Positions 1 through 8,838 of a DNA stretch of 64,000 bases are shown here, piece by piece. A program made the translations under genes and the position numbers. Position 1 is the first letter of the stretch. Each line of letters starts with the position of its first letter. The notes beneath the pieces are model-generated. The model made no database searches. It had not been told where the DNA came from and was given only the letters and a program-made list of their open reading frames with translations. This DNA comes from Kosmotoga arenicorallina S304 (lineage in GTDB: Bacteria; Thermotogota; Thermotogae; Petrotogales; Kosmotogaceae): positions 62,001-126,000 of the forward strand of contig NZ_JFHK01000003.1 of the NCBI RefSeq assembly GCF_001636545.1. The letters run 5' to 3'.

Positions 1-1031
1 CCCTTGAAAATGACTACTACCGAATTGAATTCGATGAATATGGAAATATCCGCTCTTTAATCGACACTCAGACAAGGAAGGAACTGGTCCTTAACGAAAG
101 GAGCTTAGGAAAATTTCTCGTTGCAAGACAGGCCATAAATCCTGCTGATAATCTGGTCAATGCAATAAACCATGATGAGCTCTACACAGGGAAGAGCAGC
201 TCTAAATTAGTTGAGCCTTACCTTCCTGTTAAATGCCACTGGAAAATGATCAAAGGCACAGCAGGCACTCTGGTGATTTTCGAACCAGAGAGCCCTTTCA
301 TTAAGCCTTTCGTTAAGGCATATTTAATTCCCAAAAACCTGAAAGAAATCAGGATTCATTTACGAATAAATTATGTGTATGATATTGGACCTTCTGATTT
401 CATGTATCTTGAAATGCCTTTTAATTTAGATCGACCCAAAGCTTTTTATAAAAGCCCCGGCGAGATCTCAGAAATCACCGAGCAAATTCCAGGAAGTGCT
501 TTGGATGCCATAACTACTGTTGGAGGCATAGAGCTCAAAACAAAAGAACAGAGTATCCAGATAGGACTTTGCGGAATTAACCTTGTTGATTTTGGCGAAC
601 CTTCACCCTTAACCTTTAAGAAAGAAATAAATGTGTCTGGAGAGCTGTTTCTAAGGCTTTTTAACACAAATCTTCAGAATCGCTTTGCAAGCCCTTACTT
701 TAACGGTGAACCTATTGAGTTCGATGTTTTACTTACCACCGGTGGCAAGCTTTCACGAGTCGAAAAAGATGCGCTTTTTCCGCTTACGGCCTTTAAAGCT
801 TCTCCTAAGGCAAACACCAATTGTTTTCTTGAGTGTCGGGGACTTGAGAACAGTGAGTTTCTCTTCATTGAATCCGAAAAGGGGAAATTGAATTTTGCGA
901 TCAAAGAAACCGCAGGAGAAAAAAGAGAGATTTTCATAAAAAATCCCCGCACGAATACTGTGTTTAAGCGAATTATTAAACCATTTGAATTTTTCAAAGG
1001 GAGTGTTGAGAATGAGCCTTATAAGAGCTGA
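1..1031 (+). CDS. GH38-like glycosidase, C-terminal part (5' end outside window)
   Basis: The reading frame is open from the first complete codon at position 3 to the stop at 1031, so the gene starts upstream of the window. The visible ~342 residues are beta-rich and begin with an ENDYYRIEFDEYGNIRSLID-type segment, which is typical of the C-terminal beta-sandwich of GH38 alpha-mannosidase-like proteins. The catalytic N-terminal part is not visible, so activity cannot be judged. The 3' end overlaps the next gene by 20 nt, indicating one operon with the corrinoid methyltransferase genes. A second, complete GH38 gene lies at 3258. The family assignment rests on general resemblance and the neighbour, and another large glycosidase C-terminus remains possible. 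Confidence 0.6.
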   Translation, partial: LENDYYRIEFDEYGNIRSLIDTQTRKELVLNERSLGKFLVARQAINPADNLVNAINHDELYTGKSSSKLVEPYLPVKCHWKMIKGTAGTLVIFEPESPFIKPFVKAYLIPKNLKEIRIHLRINYVYDIGPSDFMYLEMPFNLDRPKAFYKSPGEISEITEQIPGSALDAITTVGGIELKTKEQSIQIGLCGINLVDFGEPSPLTFKKEINVSGELFLRLFNTNLQNRFASPYFNGEPIEFDVLLTTGGKLSRVEKDALFPLTAFKASPKANTNCFLECRGLENSEFLFIESEKGKLNFAIKETAGEKREIFIKNPRTNTVFKRIIKPFEFFKGSVENEPYKS

Positions 1032-2037
1032 CTTTCAGCAATTCAGAAAAGCAATCCTCCGGGATGGGGAACCGGACTATGTACCGAAAGCTGAACTCTG
1101 GATTGATAAAAAAATCATGTCTGAATTTCTTGGGAAAGAAGTTCATGATGCAATAGAAGACACGGAAAATGTGGTTGAATTCTGGTACAGGGCTGGGTAT
1201 GACTATGTCCGTGTTGTTCCATCATATAACATCAGACCAAAAAAGGATTGGGCTGAAGAGCATTCCGGAGCAGTAACCTCGTGGAAAGACTTCAAAGAAT
1301 ATCCCTGGCCAGAGATTGATGATGTGGATTTTGGACCCGTTGAAAGGGCAGCAAAAATCCTGCCAGAGGGCATGAGAATAATCTCCGGAACCATGGCAGG
1401 GGTTTTTGAGGAATGCTGGATGCTAATGGGATTTGAAACTTTTTCTATCAAGCTTCTCGAAGAACCTGAACTCGTAGAGGCCGTGGTAAGCAAAATTGGA
1501 AATTTCATGTATGAACTAATAGACAGGGTTACACAGATACCGAAAATAGGCGCAATATGGCATTCTGACGATATTGCATATAAGACCTCGACTCTGCTTT
1601 CACCCCGTGCTTACAGGAAACTCATATTCCCCTGGTATAAGCGCTTTGGCGAATTGGTTCATGCCAGGGGGCTTCCTTTTATGTATCACTCTGATGGAAA
1701 TCTCTGGTCAGTAATAGACGATCTAATTGATTGTGGTTATAATTCCATTCACCCTATTGAGCCTCTGGGGATGGATATATACGAACTTAAAGAAAAATAT
1801 GGCGACAAATTGTGCCTTATTGGTAACATAGAATTGGACTCATTTCTTTCAAGAGGCACACCTGAGCAAATAGAAGAAGAAGTGAAAAGGAAAATAACCA
1901 GCCTGGCACCAGGTGGTGGATACTGCTGTGGTTCAAGTAATACTATACCTGAATGGGTACCAATTGAAAACTACAAAGCCATGATAGATGCCATTGATAA
2001 ATATGGAAACTATCCGATAAAGGGGGATTTCCAATGA
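1012..2037 (+). CDS. Uroporphyrinogen decarboxylase-family (MtaA/CmuA-like) protein A
   Basis: This 341-residue protein belongs to the UroD-fold family, which includes corrinoid-dependent methyltransferases as well as haem-pathway HemE. The C-terminal half carries YHSDGN in the strand where methyltransferases usually have HxCG, then a GNIELD strand and a GGGYCCGSSNTIPEWVP loop matching the second metal-ligand region. No haem genes are nearby and the operon holds a corrinoid protein, so a methyltransferase role is favoured over HemE. ATG 1012 is preferred to the in-frame 985 start because AAAGGGAGTG lies just upstream of it. The stop overlaps the next start (ATGA at 2034). The methyl donor is unknown. 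Confidence 0.8.
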   Translation: MSLIRADFQQFRKAILRDGEPDYVPKAELWIDKKIMSEFLGKEVHDAIEDTENVVEFWYRAGYDYVRVVPSYNIRPKKDWAEEHSGAVTSWKDFKEYPWPEIDDVDFGPVERAAKILPEGMRIISGTMAGVFEECWMLMGFETFSIKLLEEPELVEAVVSKIGNFMYELIDRVTQIPKIGAIWHSDDIAYKTSTLLSPRAYRKLIFPWYKRFGELVHARGLPFMYHSDGNLWSVIDDLIDCGYNSIHPIEPLGMDIYELKEKYGDKLCLIGNIELDSFLSRGTPEQIEEEVKRKITSLAPGGGYCCGSSNTIPEWVPIENYKAMIDAIDKYGNYPIKGDFQ

Positions 2038-3251
2038 CTTCAAGAGAAAGAATCCTTGCGACATTAAATCATAAAGAGGCAGACAGAATTCCCATAGACC
2101 TTGGCGGGATGAGGTCTACGGGCATTCATGCCATTGCCTATAAAAACTTGAAAGACTTTTTGAAAAGCGAAGACAGAGCGGTAAAAATATTTGATATCTA
2201 TCAGCAACTCGCTTTTGTTGATGAACCAATCAGACAGAGGGTTTCATCTGATGTTATCGAATTGAAACGGCTTGATGGCGGATTCGGAACAAGGATTTCT
2301 TCCTGGAAAAGGTTCCAGATGTTCCCCGATGATGGTGAATATTATGTGCCTGAAGGTTTTGAACCTATTGTGCTGGAGGATGGATCCTTTGCAATTGTAA
2401 GTGATGGCAAGATTATTGCAACCATGCCCAAGGGTGGTTACTATTTTGATAGCCAGTATTTTCCTCTGTCTGGAGTTGAAGATAAAAAGAAAATAGACGA
2501 GGTTTTGAGCAGCAGGATAACCGACGAAGAATTGGATTTTCTCGAAAATCAGGCGAAAGAAATAAGGGGAAAAACAGACTGCGCAATATTAGGCGCTTTT
2601 GGCGGTAATTTCTTTGAAATGGGACATGCCCTTTTCGGATACAGGGAATTCATGGAAAGAATAATTACCGATAAACCACTAATGGAATATTTCCTTGAGA
2701 AGCTTGAAGAAAAACATCTTGAAGATCTTGAGAAATATCTCAATAGATTGGGCGATTATATAGACATTATCCAGCTTGGTGATGACTTCGGGACACAAGA
2801 AAACACGCAAATTTCTCTTCGGATGTTCCAAAATATGTTCAAGCCACATCTAAAAAATATCTGTGATTACGTTCATAAAAAAGCACCAGGCGTATTCGTG
2901 TTTCTACATTCATGTGGCTCTGTAAGCAAATTCATTCCTGATTTCATTGATGCAGGAGTGCAGGTTTTAAACCCTGTGCAAACAAATGCCAAAAACATGG
3001 ATCCAGAATTCCTCAAAAAGGAATTTGGCAAGGATATAGTATTCTGGGGTGGTGGAGTTGATACCCAGTACATCTTGCCTTTTGGCAGTATTAAAGAACT
3101 GGAAGATGATGTCAAAAAAAGAATAGATATTTTTGCGCCAGATGGGGGTTTTGTCTTCGCAGCTATCCATAACATACAAAGGGAAGTATCCCCGGAAAAG
3201 GTCATAAAGCTTTTCGATACTGCAAAAGAATACGGTAAGTACAGGAGTTGA
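2034..3251 (+). CDS. Uroporphyrinogen decarboxylase-family (MtaA/CmuA-like) protein B
   Basis: This is a 405-residue UroD-fold protein with the characteristic opening TSRERILATLNHKEADRIP. It has a canonical-looking LHSCG (HxCG) metal-binding strand near residue 290. The second ligand region reads FVFAAIHNIQREVSPEKV, with His where zinc methyltransferases such as MtaA have Cys. It is translationally coupled to the upstream paralogue and lies 6 nt before the GH38 gene. Three different UroD-type proteins in one operon suggests division of labour, for example one loading methyl groups onto the corrinoid protein and another removing them; that is inference. HemE function is unlikely from context and from the extra length. 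Confidence 0.8.
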   Translation: MTSRERILATLNHKEADRIPIDLGGMRSTGIHAIAYKNLKDFLKSEDRAVKIFDIYQQLAFVDEPIRQRVSSDVIELKRLDGGFGTRISSWKRFQMFPDDGEYYVPEGFEPIVLEDGSFAIVSDGKIIATMPKGGYYFDSQYFPLSGVEDKKKIDEVLSSRITDEELDFLENQAKEIRGKTDCAILGAFGGNFFEMGHALFGYREFMERIITDKPLMEYFLEKLEEKHLEDLEKYLNRLGDYIDIIQLGDDFGTQENTQISLRMFQNMFKPHLKNICDYVHKKAPGVFVFLHSCGSVSKFIPDFIDAGVQVLNPVQTNAKNMDPEFLKKEFGKDIVFWGGGVDTQYILPFGSIKELEDDVKKRIDIFAPDGGFVFAAIHNIQREVSPEKVIKLFDTAKEYGKYRS

Positions 3252-3257
3252 AAGTCT

Positions 3258-5885
3258 GTGAAAAAAAAGGCCTATATACTTTCACACACACATTGGGATA
3301 GAGAGTGGTATCAGCCTTATGAAAGCTTTCGTTTTCGCCTTGTAAAAATGCTGGACGAAATTCTTAAAATCCTCCTTGAAGAAGGGGATTACAGGTTTTT
3401 CAATCTTGATGGGCAGACGGTTGTTCTCGAAGACTACCTTGAGATAAAGCCAGAAAATTCTGAACTACTAAAAGAACTCATCAAAAAAGGGAAAATTGGC
3501 ATAGGCCCCTGGTATGTTCAGGCAGATGAATTCCTGAGCGATGGCGAAGCGATCATCAGAAACCTCCTCATAGGTAAGGAAAGCTCACAGGCATGGGGTG
3601 GAACTCAAAAAATATGCTACCTTCCTGATACTTTTGGGCATAACTCCCAGATACCTCAAATTTTAAGGGGATTTTCCATCGAAACCGCTTTGCTATGGCG
3701 GGGTGTTTCAGGAGATGACTGGTCCTGGGAGTTTCTCTGGGAAGGTGCCGACGGGAGCAGGTTATTTACATATCGACTTCCTGAGCGTTTGGGTTACTGC
3801 AATAGTGCTTTCACCCCCGATGGAGAAAAAGTTTCCATTGAATACCTGAAAACCTTTATAGATAAAGTTTTGAAAAGATCTGTTACCGAAATCGCTGTTC
3901 TAATGGATGGTTGCGATCATAAACATCCAAACACCTGTATTGGCAAAATTATCGAAATGCTCTCTTTGGAAAAACCTGAAATCGAATTCAGCCAGGTTCT
4001 TCTGAACGATTTTTCAATAGAATTTTTGAGAAGGTGTAAGGAAAACATAGAAAAGTTACGATTGCTCAAAGGAGAGCTGAGGGAAGTCAACAGATCAAAA
4101 GATGGATACTTTAATTACATCCTTCCAAACGTTCTTTCCTCAAGAGCTAAAAACAAAAGAGAGAACTTCGATGCATTGAACTGGGTGGAGTCTTATGCCG
4201 AGCCGCTTTCTGTTTTAGCCTTCATCGAGGGGAAGGAATACCCTGAAGGCTTCCTGAAAAGAGTTTGGAAGCTAATTCTTAAGAATCTTGCCCATGATAG
4301 CATAGGTGGTTGCAGTGCTGATCAGGTTCATAGAGATGTCTCTTCCCGCTATGCCCGGGCAATAGAAATTTGTAAAAACATCTCATTTGATAGCCTGGCA
4401 TATCTATCAGACACCAATTCAGATACTGCAAGGGAAAATGCGGTTGTCATTTATAACCCTTCGCAGTTTGAAACAGAAGGAGCACTGGAAATCGAATTCG
4501 ACCTGCTTTCAGACACATTGGACGTAAAAAGAGAACTAATTCTTAAAGATGAAAAGGGCAAACAAATCCCCGCATGCATCACCAATATAAAAAAGCAAAC
4601 AAAGGCTCTGAGCTATCGCGATGGTTCTGCTCCAATATTTGAAGTTTACTCAGTAAAAGCCCTTGTAGATTGCAGCATACAGGGAAACGGGTTCAAAACG
4701 CTTAATATTTCCTCCTCTGAAAAAGTGCCTTTGAACCACGATGTGAAGAGAATAAACACTGAAGCCCTTGCAAATGAATTTTTGGAAGTTAGGCTTATTG
4801 AAGGAGGAAAATTAAAGATAACGGAAAAAAGCAGCGGTAAATCTGTCATCACAAATGTTTTCGAAGACACCGGGGATAACGGAGATGGTTACGTTTACTC
4901 AAGACCCGCATTCGATCGTGCCTTTTTCAGCAACGGATCATTGAAATCGGTTTCATGTGAAGATTATGGATTGCTGGGGCAGCTACTACGTGCTGAATAT
5001 GAACTTCTGATTCCTTGTGAGCTGGAAGCTGGCGGGAAGTCAAGAAGCACTTCTCTCAAGCCCTTGAGGATAGTGTCAGAGGTTTTGCTAAAAAAAGATA
5101 GCAGGCGAGTCGATTTTAGGGTAAAGGTCCACAACGGTTCACGAAATCACCGTCTTCGGGTATATTTTTTATCCGAAAATATAGGTTCAAATGCCTTTTT
5201 TTATAAAACACCCTTTGATATAGTAATACGGCCCAAAAAAGTTTCAGATAATAGAATAAGCGAAAACTGGATAGAAGACCAACCTTCAGTATTCCCAAAT
5301 GGAGGGGTCTTCGGGGAAATAAAGGAGCGTGAGCAATTTAGCGGGTATTCCATCGCAACCAGGGGGATTCCGGAATTCGAACCTGTAAAAGAGGGAGTTG
5401 CGCTGACACTATTTAGGGCAGTAGGACATATAGGTTCGCCATATACGCTATCCTGCATGACCAGAAATGCAGGCCCTGCTATTGAGACAGCCGAAGCTCA
5501 AATGTTAGGCGAGCTATGTTTTGAATACGCCTTTTTCTTTATGGATACCCTTGAACAGGTTATTAAACAATCATCGCTTTATTCAAAGCGGCCTTTGTGC
5601 ATTTCTCGAGCAGGAAAGACTCCTGTTTCGCCTGTGAATTTCACTGCCAGATATTCAGAACTCACTGCTTTGAAAAAAGCAGAAAAGGGCGATGGAATAA
5701 TATTGAGGTGCGCTAATCTAAGCAGTAATCAGGATAATATTGAAATAACACTGAGCCCAAAAATTGAAGAGGCCTGGCTTTGCAGCCTATCAGAGGAACC
5801 CCTTGAAAAGCTTGAAATTACAGATGGCAAAATAGAACTAAGCTGCAAGCCCAAAAAAATACTGACAATAAAATTGCGTGTATAG
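3258..5885 (+). CDS. Glycoside hydrolase family 38 (alpha-mannosidase-like)
   Basis: The protein has 875 residues with a complete GH38 architecture: an N-terminal (beta/alpha) catalytic domain, a helical bundle and long C-terminal beta-sandwiches. Diagnostic motifs are SHTHWDREW at residues 9-17 (metal ligands), GPWYVQADEF (nucleophile Asp region, near residue 90), PDTFGHNSQIPQIL, and AHDSIGGCSADQVHRDV near residue 345 (metal His). No signal peptide is visible, so it probably acts in the cytoplasm on imported oligosaccharides. Start GTG 3258 follows AGGAG at 3243. GH38 enzymes cleave alpha-mannosides using a divalent metal. Its position among corrinoid methyltransferase genes is unusual and may mean the substrate is a methylated glycoside. 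Confidence 0.9.
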   Translation: MKKKAYILSHTHWDREWYQPYESFRFRLVKMLDEILKILLEEGDYRFFNLDGQTVVLEDYLEIKPENSELLKELIKKGKIGIGPWYVQADEFLSDGEAIIRNLLIGKESSQAWGGTQKICYLPDTFGHNSQIPQILRGFSIETALLWRGVSGDDWSWEFLWEGADGSRLFTYRLPERLGYCNSAFTPDGEKVSIEYLKTFIDKVLKRSVTEIAVLMDGCDHKHPNTCIGKIIEMLSLEKPEIEFSQVLLNDFSIEFLRRCKENIEKLRLLKGELREVNRSKDGYFNYILPNVLSSRAKNKRENFDALNWVESYAEPLSVLAFIEGKEYPEGFLKRVWKLILKNLAHDSIGGCSADQVHRDVSSRYARAIEICKNISFDSLAYLSDTNSDTARENAVVIYNPSQFETEGALEIEFDLLSDTLDVKRELILKDEKGKQIPACITNIKKQTKALSYRDGSAPIFEVYSVKALVDCSIQGNGFKTLNISSSEKVPLNHDVKRINTEALANEFLEVRLIEGGKLKITEKSSGKSVITNVFEDTGDNGDGYVYSRPAFDRAFFSNGSLKSVSCEDYGLLGQLLRAEYELLIPCELEAGGKSRSTSLKPLRIVSEVLLKKDSRRVDFRVKVHNGSRNHRLRVYFLSENIGSNAFFYKTPFDIVIRPKKVSDNRISENWIEDQPSVFPNGGVFGEIKEREQFSGYSIATRGIPEFEPVKEGVALTLFRAVGHIGSPYTLSCMTRNAGPAIETAEAQMLGELCFEYAFFFMDTLEQVIKQSSLYSKRPLCISRAGKTPVSPVNFTARYSELTALKKAEKGDGIILRCANLSSNQDNIEITLSPKIEEAWLCSLSEEPLEKLEITDGKIELSCKPKKILTIKLRV

Positions 5886-5897
5886 CGGAGGTGTATT

Positions 5898-6539
5898 ATG
5901 GACATCCTTGAAGAAATCAGAATGGGTATAATTGAAACTATGCCTGCTCAGGCAAAATCGGCGACTGAAAAGGCGTTAAGCATGGGATATGAAGCTAAGC
6001 AAATTCTCAATGATGCATTGATTCCAGCGATGGATGTTGTTGGAAAGCTATTCAAAGAGGGAGAGTACTTTGTGCCAGAGGTGCTGGTCGCTGCCAAAGC
6101 TATGCAAGCCTGCATGGATTTAATCGAGCCGTTGTTAATTGGGAGTGGGGTTGAAAAGCTTGGAAAAGCTGTTACAGGAACAATAGAAGGCGACCTACAT
6201 GATATTGGCAAAAACCTTGTTGGTATGATGCTTAAAGGTGCTGGCTTCGATGTAATAGACCTTGGTGTGGATGTAACAGCTGAACGCTTCGTGGAAGCTG
6301 TAAAAAGGGAAAAGCCAAATTTTGTAATGATTTCAGCCCTTCTTACAAGCACCATGATAAACATGCCAAAAGTTATAAAAGCTCTTGAGAAAGAAGGATT
6401 GAGGAACAAGGTAAAAGTTCTGGTTGGAGGCGCACCTGTCAGCCAGAGCTATGCCGACGAAATCGGTGCGGATGGTTATGCCGAGGATAGCTCCTCTGCG
6501 GTTGAATTGGTGAGAAAGTTTATAGAAGAAGGGGTGTGA
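5898..6539 (+). CDS. Methyltransferase cognate corrinoid protein (MtbC/MttC/MtaC-like)
   Basis: This 213-residue protein has two domains: an N-terminal four-helix cap (residues 1-85, B12-binding 2 type) and a Rossmann-like B12-binding domain. The second domain begins with GTIEGDLHDIGKNLVG, where DxHxxG supplies the lower-axial His to cobalamin. A later VLVGGAPVSQSYADEIGADGY segment completes the fold. Length and motifs match the small methyl-carrier proteins of methanol, methylamine and aromatic O-demethylase systems. It sits between UroD-type genes, 12 nt after the GH38 stop, so it is presumably the methyl shuttle for them. No reductive-activation (RamA-type) gene is seen in the window. Confidence 0.93.
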   Translation: MDILEEIRMGIIETMPAQAKSATEKALSMGYEAKQILNDALIPAMDVVGKLFKEGEYFVPEVLVAAKAMQACMDLIEPLLIGSGVEKLGKAVTGTIEGDLHDIGKNLVGMMLKGAGFDVIDLGVDVTAERFVEAVKREKPNFVMISALLTSTMINMPKVIKALEKEGLRNKVKVLVGGAPVSQSYADEIGADGYAEDSSSAVELVRKFIEEGV

Positions 6540-6542
6540 AAT

Positions 6543-7658
6543 GTGAAGTTGTATCCAGATCTCCCAAAAAGAGGTAAAGAGCTTTTAATTAACACATTCA
6601 AAGGAATAAAAAACGAAAAAGTCCCCTGGGTTCCTTTTGCGGGTGTTCATGCCGGGAAGCTCATAGGGTGTGATGCTATAGAAGTCTTAACCGATTCTGA
6701 AAGGCTTAAAAAGGCTCTTACAGAAGTTATAAGACTATACAGACCAGACGGCATGCCAATCACCTTTGACCTTCAGCTTGAAGCCGAAATATTAGGCTGT
6801 AAGTTGATGTGGGACAAGAAAGCGCCTCCTTCTGTTAGAACTCACCCTCTCGCAGAAAAAAAAGAAATACCAGCAAAGCTTCCATCTCCTGAAGATGGAA
6901 GGTTTCCTATTGTGCTCGAAGTAATGAAATACATGAGCAAAAACTTTGGAAATGAAGTCGCTTTCTTTGGGCTGGTAACAGGTCCACTTACACTTGCCTC
7001 TCATCTCAGGGGAACGAATTTCTTTATGGATATGATAGAAGATCCCGAATACGCATCTTCACTGCTTGAATATGCTAAGAATGTGGCGTTGAAGGTCAAG
7101 GAATTTTATATCGGATCCGGCATGGATGTGATTGCTGTGGTTGACCCCCTTGTTTCCCAGATCTCTCCAAGGCATTTCAAAAAGCTGCTTCTGACAATCT
7201 ACACCGATATTTTCACAGAAATCCGAAAAGAAAAAAGAAACTCTGCCTTTTTCGTTTGTGGCGATGCAACTAAAAACATTGAAGTTATGTGCCAGAGCAA
7301 GCCTGATGCAATATTCATAGATGAGAATGTGGATATGAAAGAGGCAAAAGGCATTTGTGAGAAATATGAGGTTGCACTGGGTGGCAATATTCCCCTTACG
7401 ACAGTGATGCTTTATGGAACTCAGCAAGATAACATGAAGTACGTGGTAGATATGCTCGACTCCCTGGAAAGCAATCGCCTGATAATTGCCCCAGGGTGCG
7501 ACATGCCTTATGACACACCACCGGAAAATGTGATAGCGATCCAGCAGGCAATCAAAGAGCCTGAATCCGTAAGGGAGATGCTGAAAAATTACATAAAGGT
7601 AGAGGAAGAAGACGATATAGAATTACCCGATTACGCCAATCTCGGAAACCCCTTGTAG
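6543..7658 (+). CDS. MtbA/MtaA-like UroD-family methyltransferase; probable first part of a frameshift fusion
   Basis: This is a 371-residue UroD-fold protein with GTG start at 6543, following a GAAGGGGTG-type site at the end of the corrinoid gene. The second ligand loop IAPGCDMPYDTPPENV closely resembles that of MtaA/MtbA methylcobamide methyltransferases. The first ligand strand reads FFVCGDA, keeping Cys but lacking the usual His of HxCG. It is the best candidate for moving methyl between the corrinoid and an acceptor. The frame ends GGA AAC CCC TTG TAG. AAACCCC at 7646-7652 fits the X XXY YYZ slippery pattern, and the -1 frame continues without a stop into a thioredoxin-like domain, so a longer product of about 455 residues may be made. 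Confidence 0.85.
   Translation: MKLYPDLPKRGKELLINTFKGIKNEKVPWVPFAGVHAGKLIGCDAIEVLTDSERLKKALTEVIRLYRPDGMPITFDLQLEAEILGCKLMWDKKAPPSVRTHPLAEKKEIPAKLPSPEDGRFPIVLEVMKYMSKNFGNEVAFFGLVTGPLTLASHLRGTNFFMDMIEDPEYASSLLEYAKNVALKVKEFYIGSGMDVIAVVDPLVSQISPRHFKKLLLTIYTDIFTEIRKEKRNSAFFVCGDATKNIEVMCQSKPDAIFIDENVDMKEAKGICEKYEVALGGNIPLTTVMLYGTQQDNMKYVVDMLDSLESNRLIIAPGCDMPYDTPPENVIAIQQAIKEPESVREMLKNYIKVEEEDDIELPDYANLGNPL
7646..7652 (+). other. Candidate -1 ribosomal frameshift site (A AAC CCC)
   Basis: In the zero frame the codons are GGA AAC CCC TTG TAG, so A AAC CCC matches the heptamer rule X XXY YYZ two codons before the stop. Directly downstream, 7655-7661 can pair with 7677-7683 (GTAG/CTAC plus AG/CT around one mismatch), giving a weak hairpin. 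No strong Shine-Dalgarno-like stimulator sits 10-14 nt upstream. The -1 frame contains no ATG, GTG or TTG between its preceding stop at 7562 and the CxxC motif, so a normal start cannot easily explain expression of that domain. Confidence 0.45.
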
Positions 7659-7912
7659 AAGTTTTCACACTGGATTCTGCTACATGTGCCGCATGCACTT
7701 ATATGGTCGATGTGGCTCAAATAGCTAAGAAATATTTTGGAAACAAGATTGACGTGGTGGAATACAAGTTCTCGGAGATTGATGGCATAAAACGAATAAA
7801 GAAAATGGGCGTCAAAAAGCTACCAAGCATATATATAAATGGAAAGTTGAAATTCTCATCCATTATTCCCAACAAGGAAGAGCTCTTTGCGGAAATAGAG
7901 AAGGTGCTTTGA
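7652..7912 (+). CDS. Thioredoxin-like CxxC domain (trans-frame extension of the UroD protein)
   Basis: The frame reads LVEVFTLDSATCAACTYMV followed by an alpha/beta fold and KKLPSIYINGKLKF, which matches a minimal thioredoxin or glutaredoxin-like fold with a CAAC active site (codons at 7685 and 7694) and a cis-Pro-like LPS. The only ATG, at 7703, would start after both cysteines and delete the first strand, so it is unlikely to be the true start. The frame is open back to the stop at 7562 but has no ATG, GTG or TTG in that stretch. Options are -1 frameshifting from the upstream gene, a rare start such as ATT 7622, or a sequence error. A redox role toward the corrinoid system is inferred. It ends overlapping the CobW start. 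Confidence 0.65.
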   Translation, partial: LVEVFTLDSATCAACTYMVDVAQIAKKYFGNKIDVVEYKFSEIDGIKRIKKMGVKKLPSIYINGKLKFSSIIPNKEELFAEIEKVL

Positions 7913-8835
7913 GAAAAATGCCGCGCATACTCTTGATAACAGGTTTTCTCGGAGCGGGCAAAACAACTCTTATAAAAAACATCATAACAGCTTTCGAGGG
8001 GAAAATAGGACTCATTGTAAATGAGTTTGGAAAAGCCGGTTTCGATGGAAAATGGCTGTATTCAAAAGGTATAGAGCTAATTGAGCTTGTTAACGGTTCT
8101 ATATTTTGCTCCTGCCTTGAACCGAAGTTCATAGATGCTATAAAAACTATGCTTGCCAAAAAACCCGATTTGATAATCGTTGAAAGTTCGGGACTTTCCG
8201 ACCCGAATAACATGGGTTTTGTCCTTTCAAAAGCTACTGAAAGCAAGGAACTTCTTCCTGAATTTCTCGGCGCAATAACTGTGATAGATGCTTCAAGAGT
8301 TGAACTTATAGAAAATTTTCCTGTTCTACAAAAGCAAATTGAAGTGGCCAAACTAATTTTGCTTAACAAAAGCGATTTGACCAATCATGAAACGTTAGAA
8401 AAGATGAGCGGCATTGTTCATAAGCTGAATCCGAAAACCCGGATATTGAAGACAAGATTTTGCGTTGTTCCCGATCTGGGAAAGAAAATCTTCAACACCC
8501 CTGAAAAGCCGTGTGCCACTCCCGGAGTTTCCACAAACACACCTCAATCCAGAGAAAAATCCGTTCTTCTTAAAACCTCAGGTGCAAGCCCTGAAGGGAT
8601 TTTAAGCTTCCTGAAGGAATTTTCTCCAGAGGTTCTGAGAATAAAGGGTGAAATAGAAACTTCTCGAGGATGGTACAGGATAGACTGCACAGGAAGTCAG
8701 GTGAATTTTGAAAAGCTCGAAAATCACTCACCTGATTCCTGCATGGTAATAATAAGCAGCCGGGAAAAGCCCATAATCAAAGAACTTAAAAGAATATGGA
8801 GCCGTTACAACGACAGGAAAATTTCATTGAAGTGA
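7909..8835 (+). CDS. CobW/G3E-family GTPase (metallochaperone-like)
   Basis: This 308-residue protein has the P-loop GFLGAGKTTL near the N-terminus, a GSIFCSC segment corresponding to the CxCC metal-binding loop of COG0523 proteins, ESSGLSDP (Walker B region) and NKSD (guanine specificity). A variable linker precedes a smaller C-terminal CobW domain. Family members deliver or sense metals, or help cobalamin enzymes. Here it closes the corrinoid operon and may help load cobalt or zinc, or reactivate the corrinoid protein; that is inference. TTG 7909 overlaps the upstream stop, and ATG 7918 is an alternative that keeps the P-loop intact. Confidence 0.85.
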   Translation: MRKMPRILLITGFLGAGKTTLIKNIITAFEGKIGLIVNEFGKAGFDGKWLYSKGIELIELVNGSIFCSCLEPKFIDAIKTMLAKKPDLIIVESSGLSDPNNMGFVLSKATESKELLPEFLGAITVIDASRVELIENFPVLQKQIEVAKLILLNKSDLTNHETLEKMSGIVHKLNPKTRILKTRFCVVPDLGKKIFNTPEKPCATPGVSTNTPQSREKSVLLKTSGASPEGILSFLKEFSPEVLRIKGEIETSRGWYRIDCTGSQVNFEKLENHSPDSCMVIISSREKPIIKELKRIWSRYNDRKISLK

Positions 8836-8838
8836 CTT

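Noticed and set aside
1012-7658. HemE (haem biosynthesis) for the UroD-fold proteins
   Set aside because: Three divergent copies, a corrinoid protein next door and MtaA-like C-terminal ligand loops favour methyltransferases.
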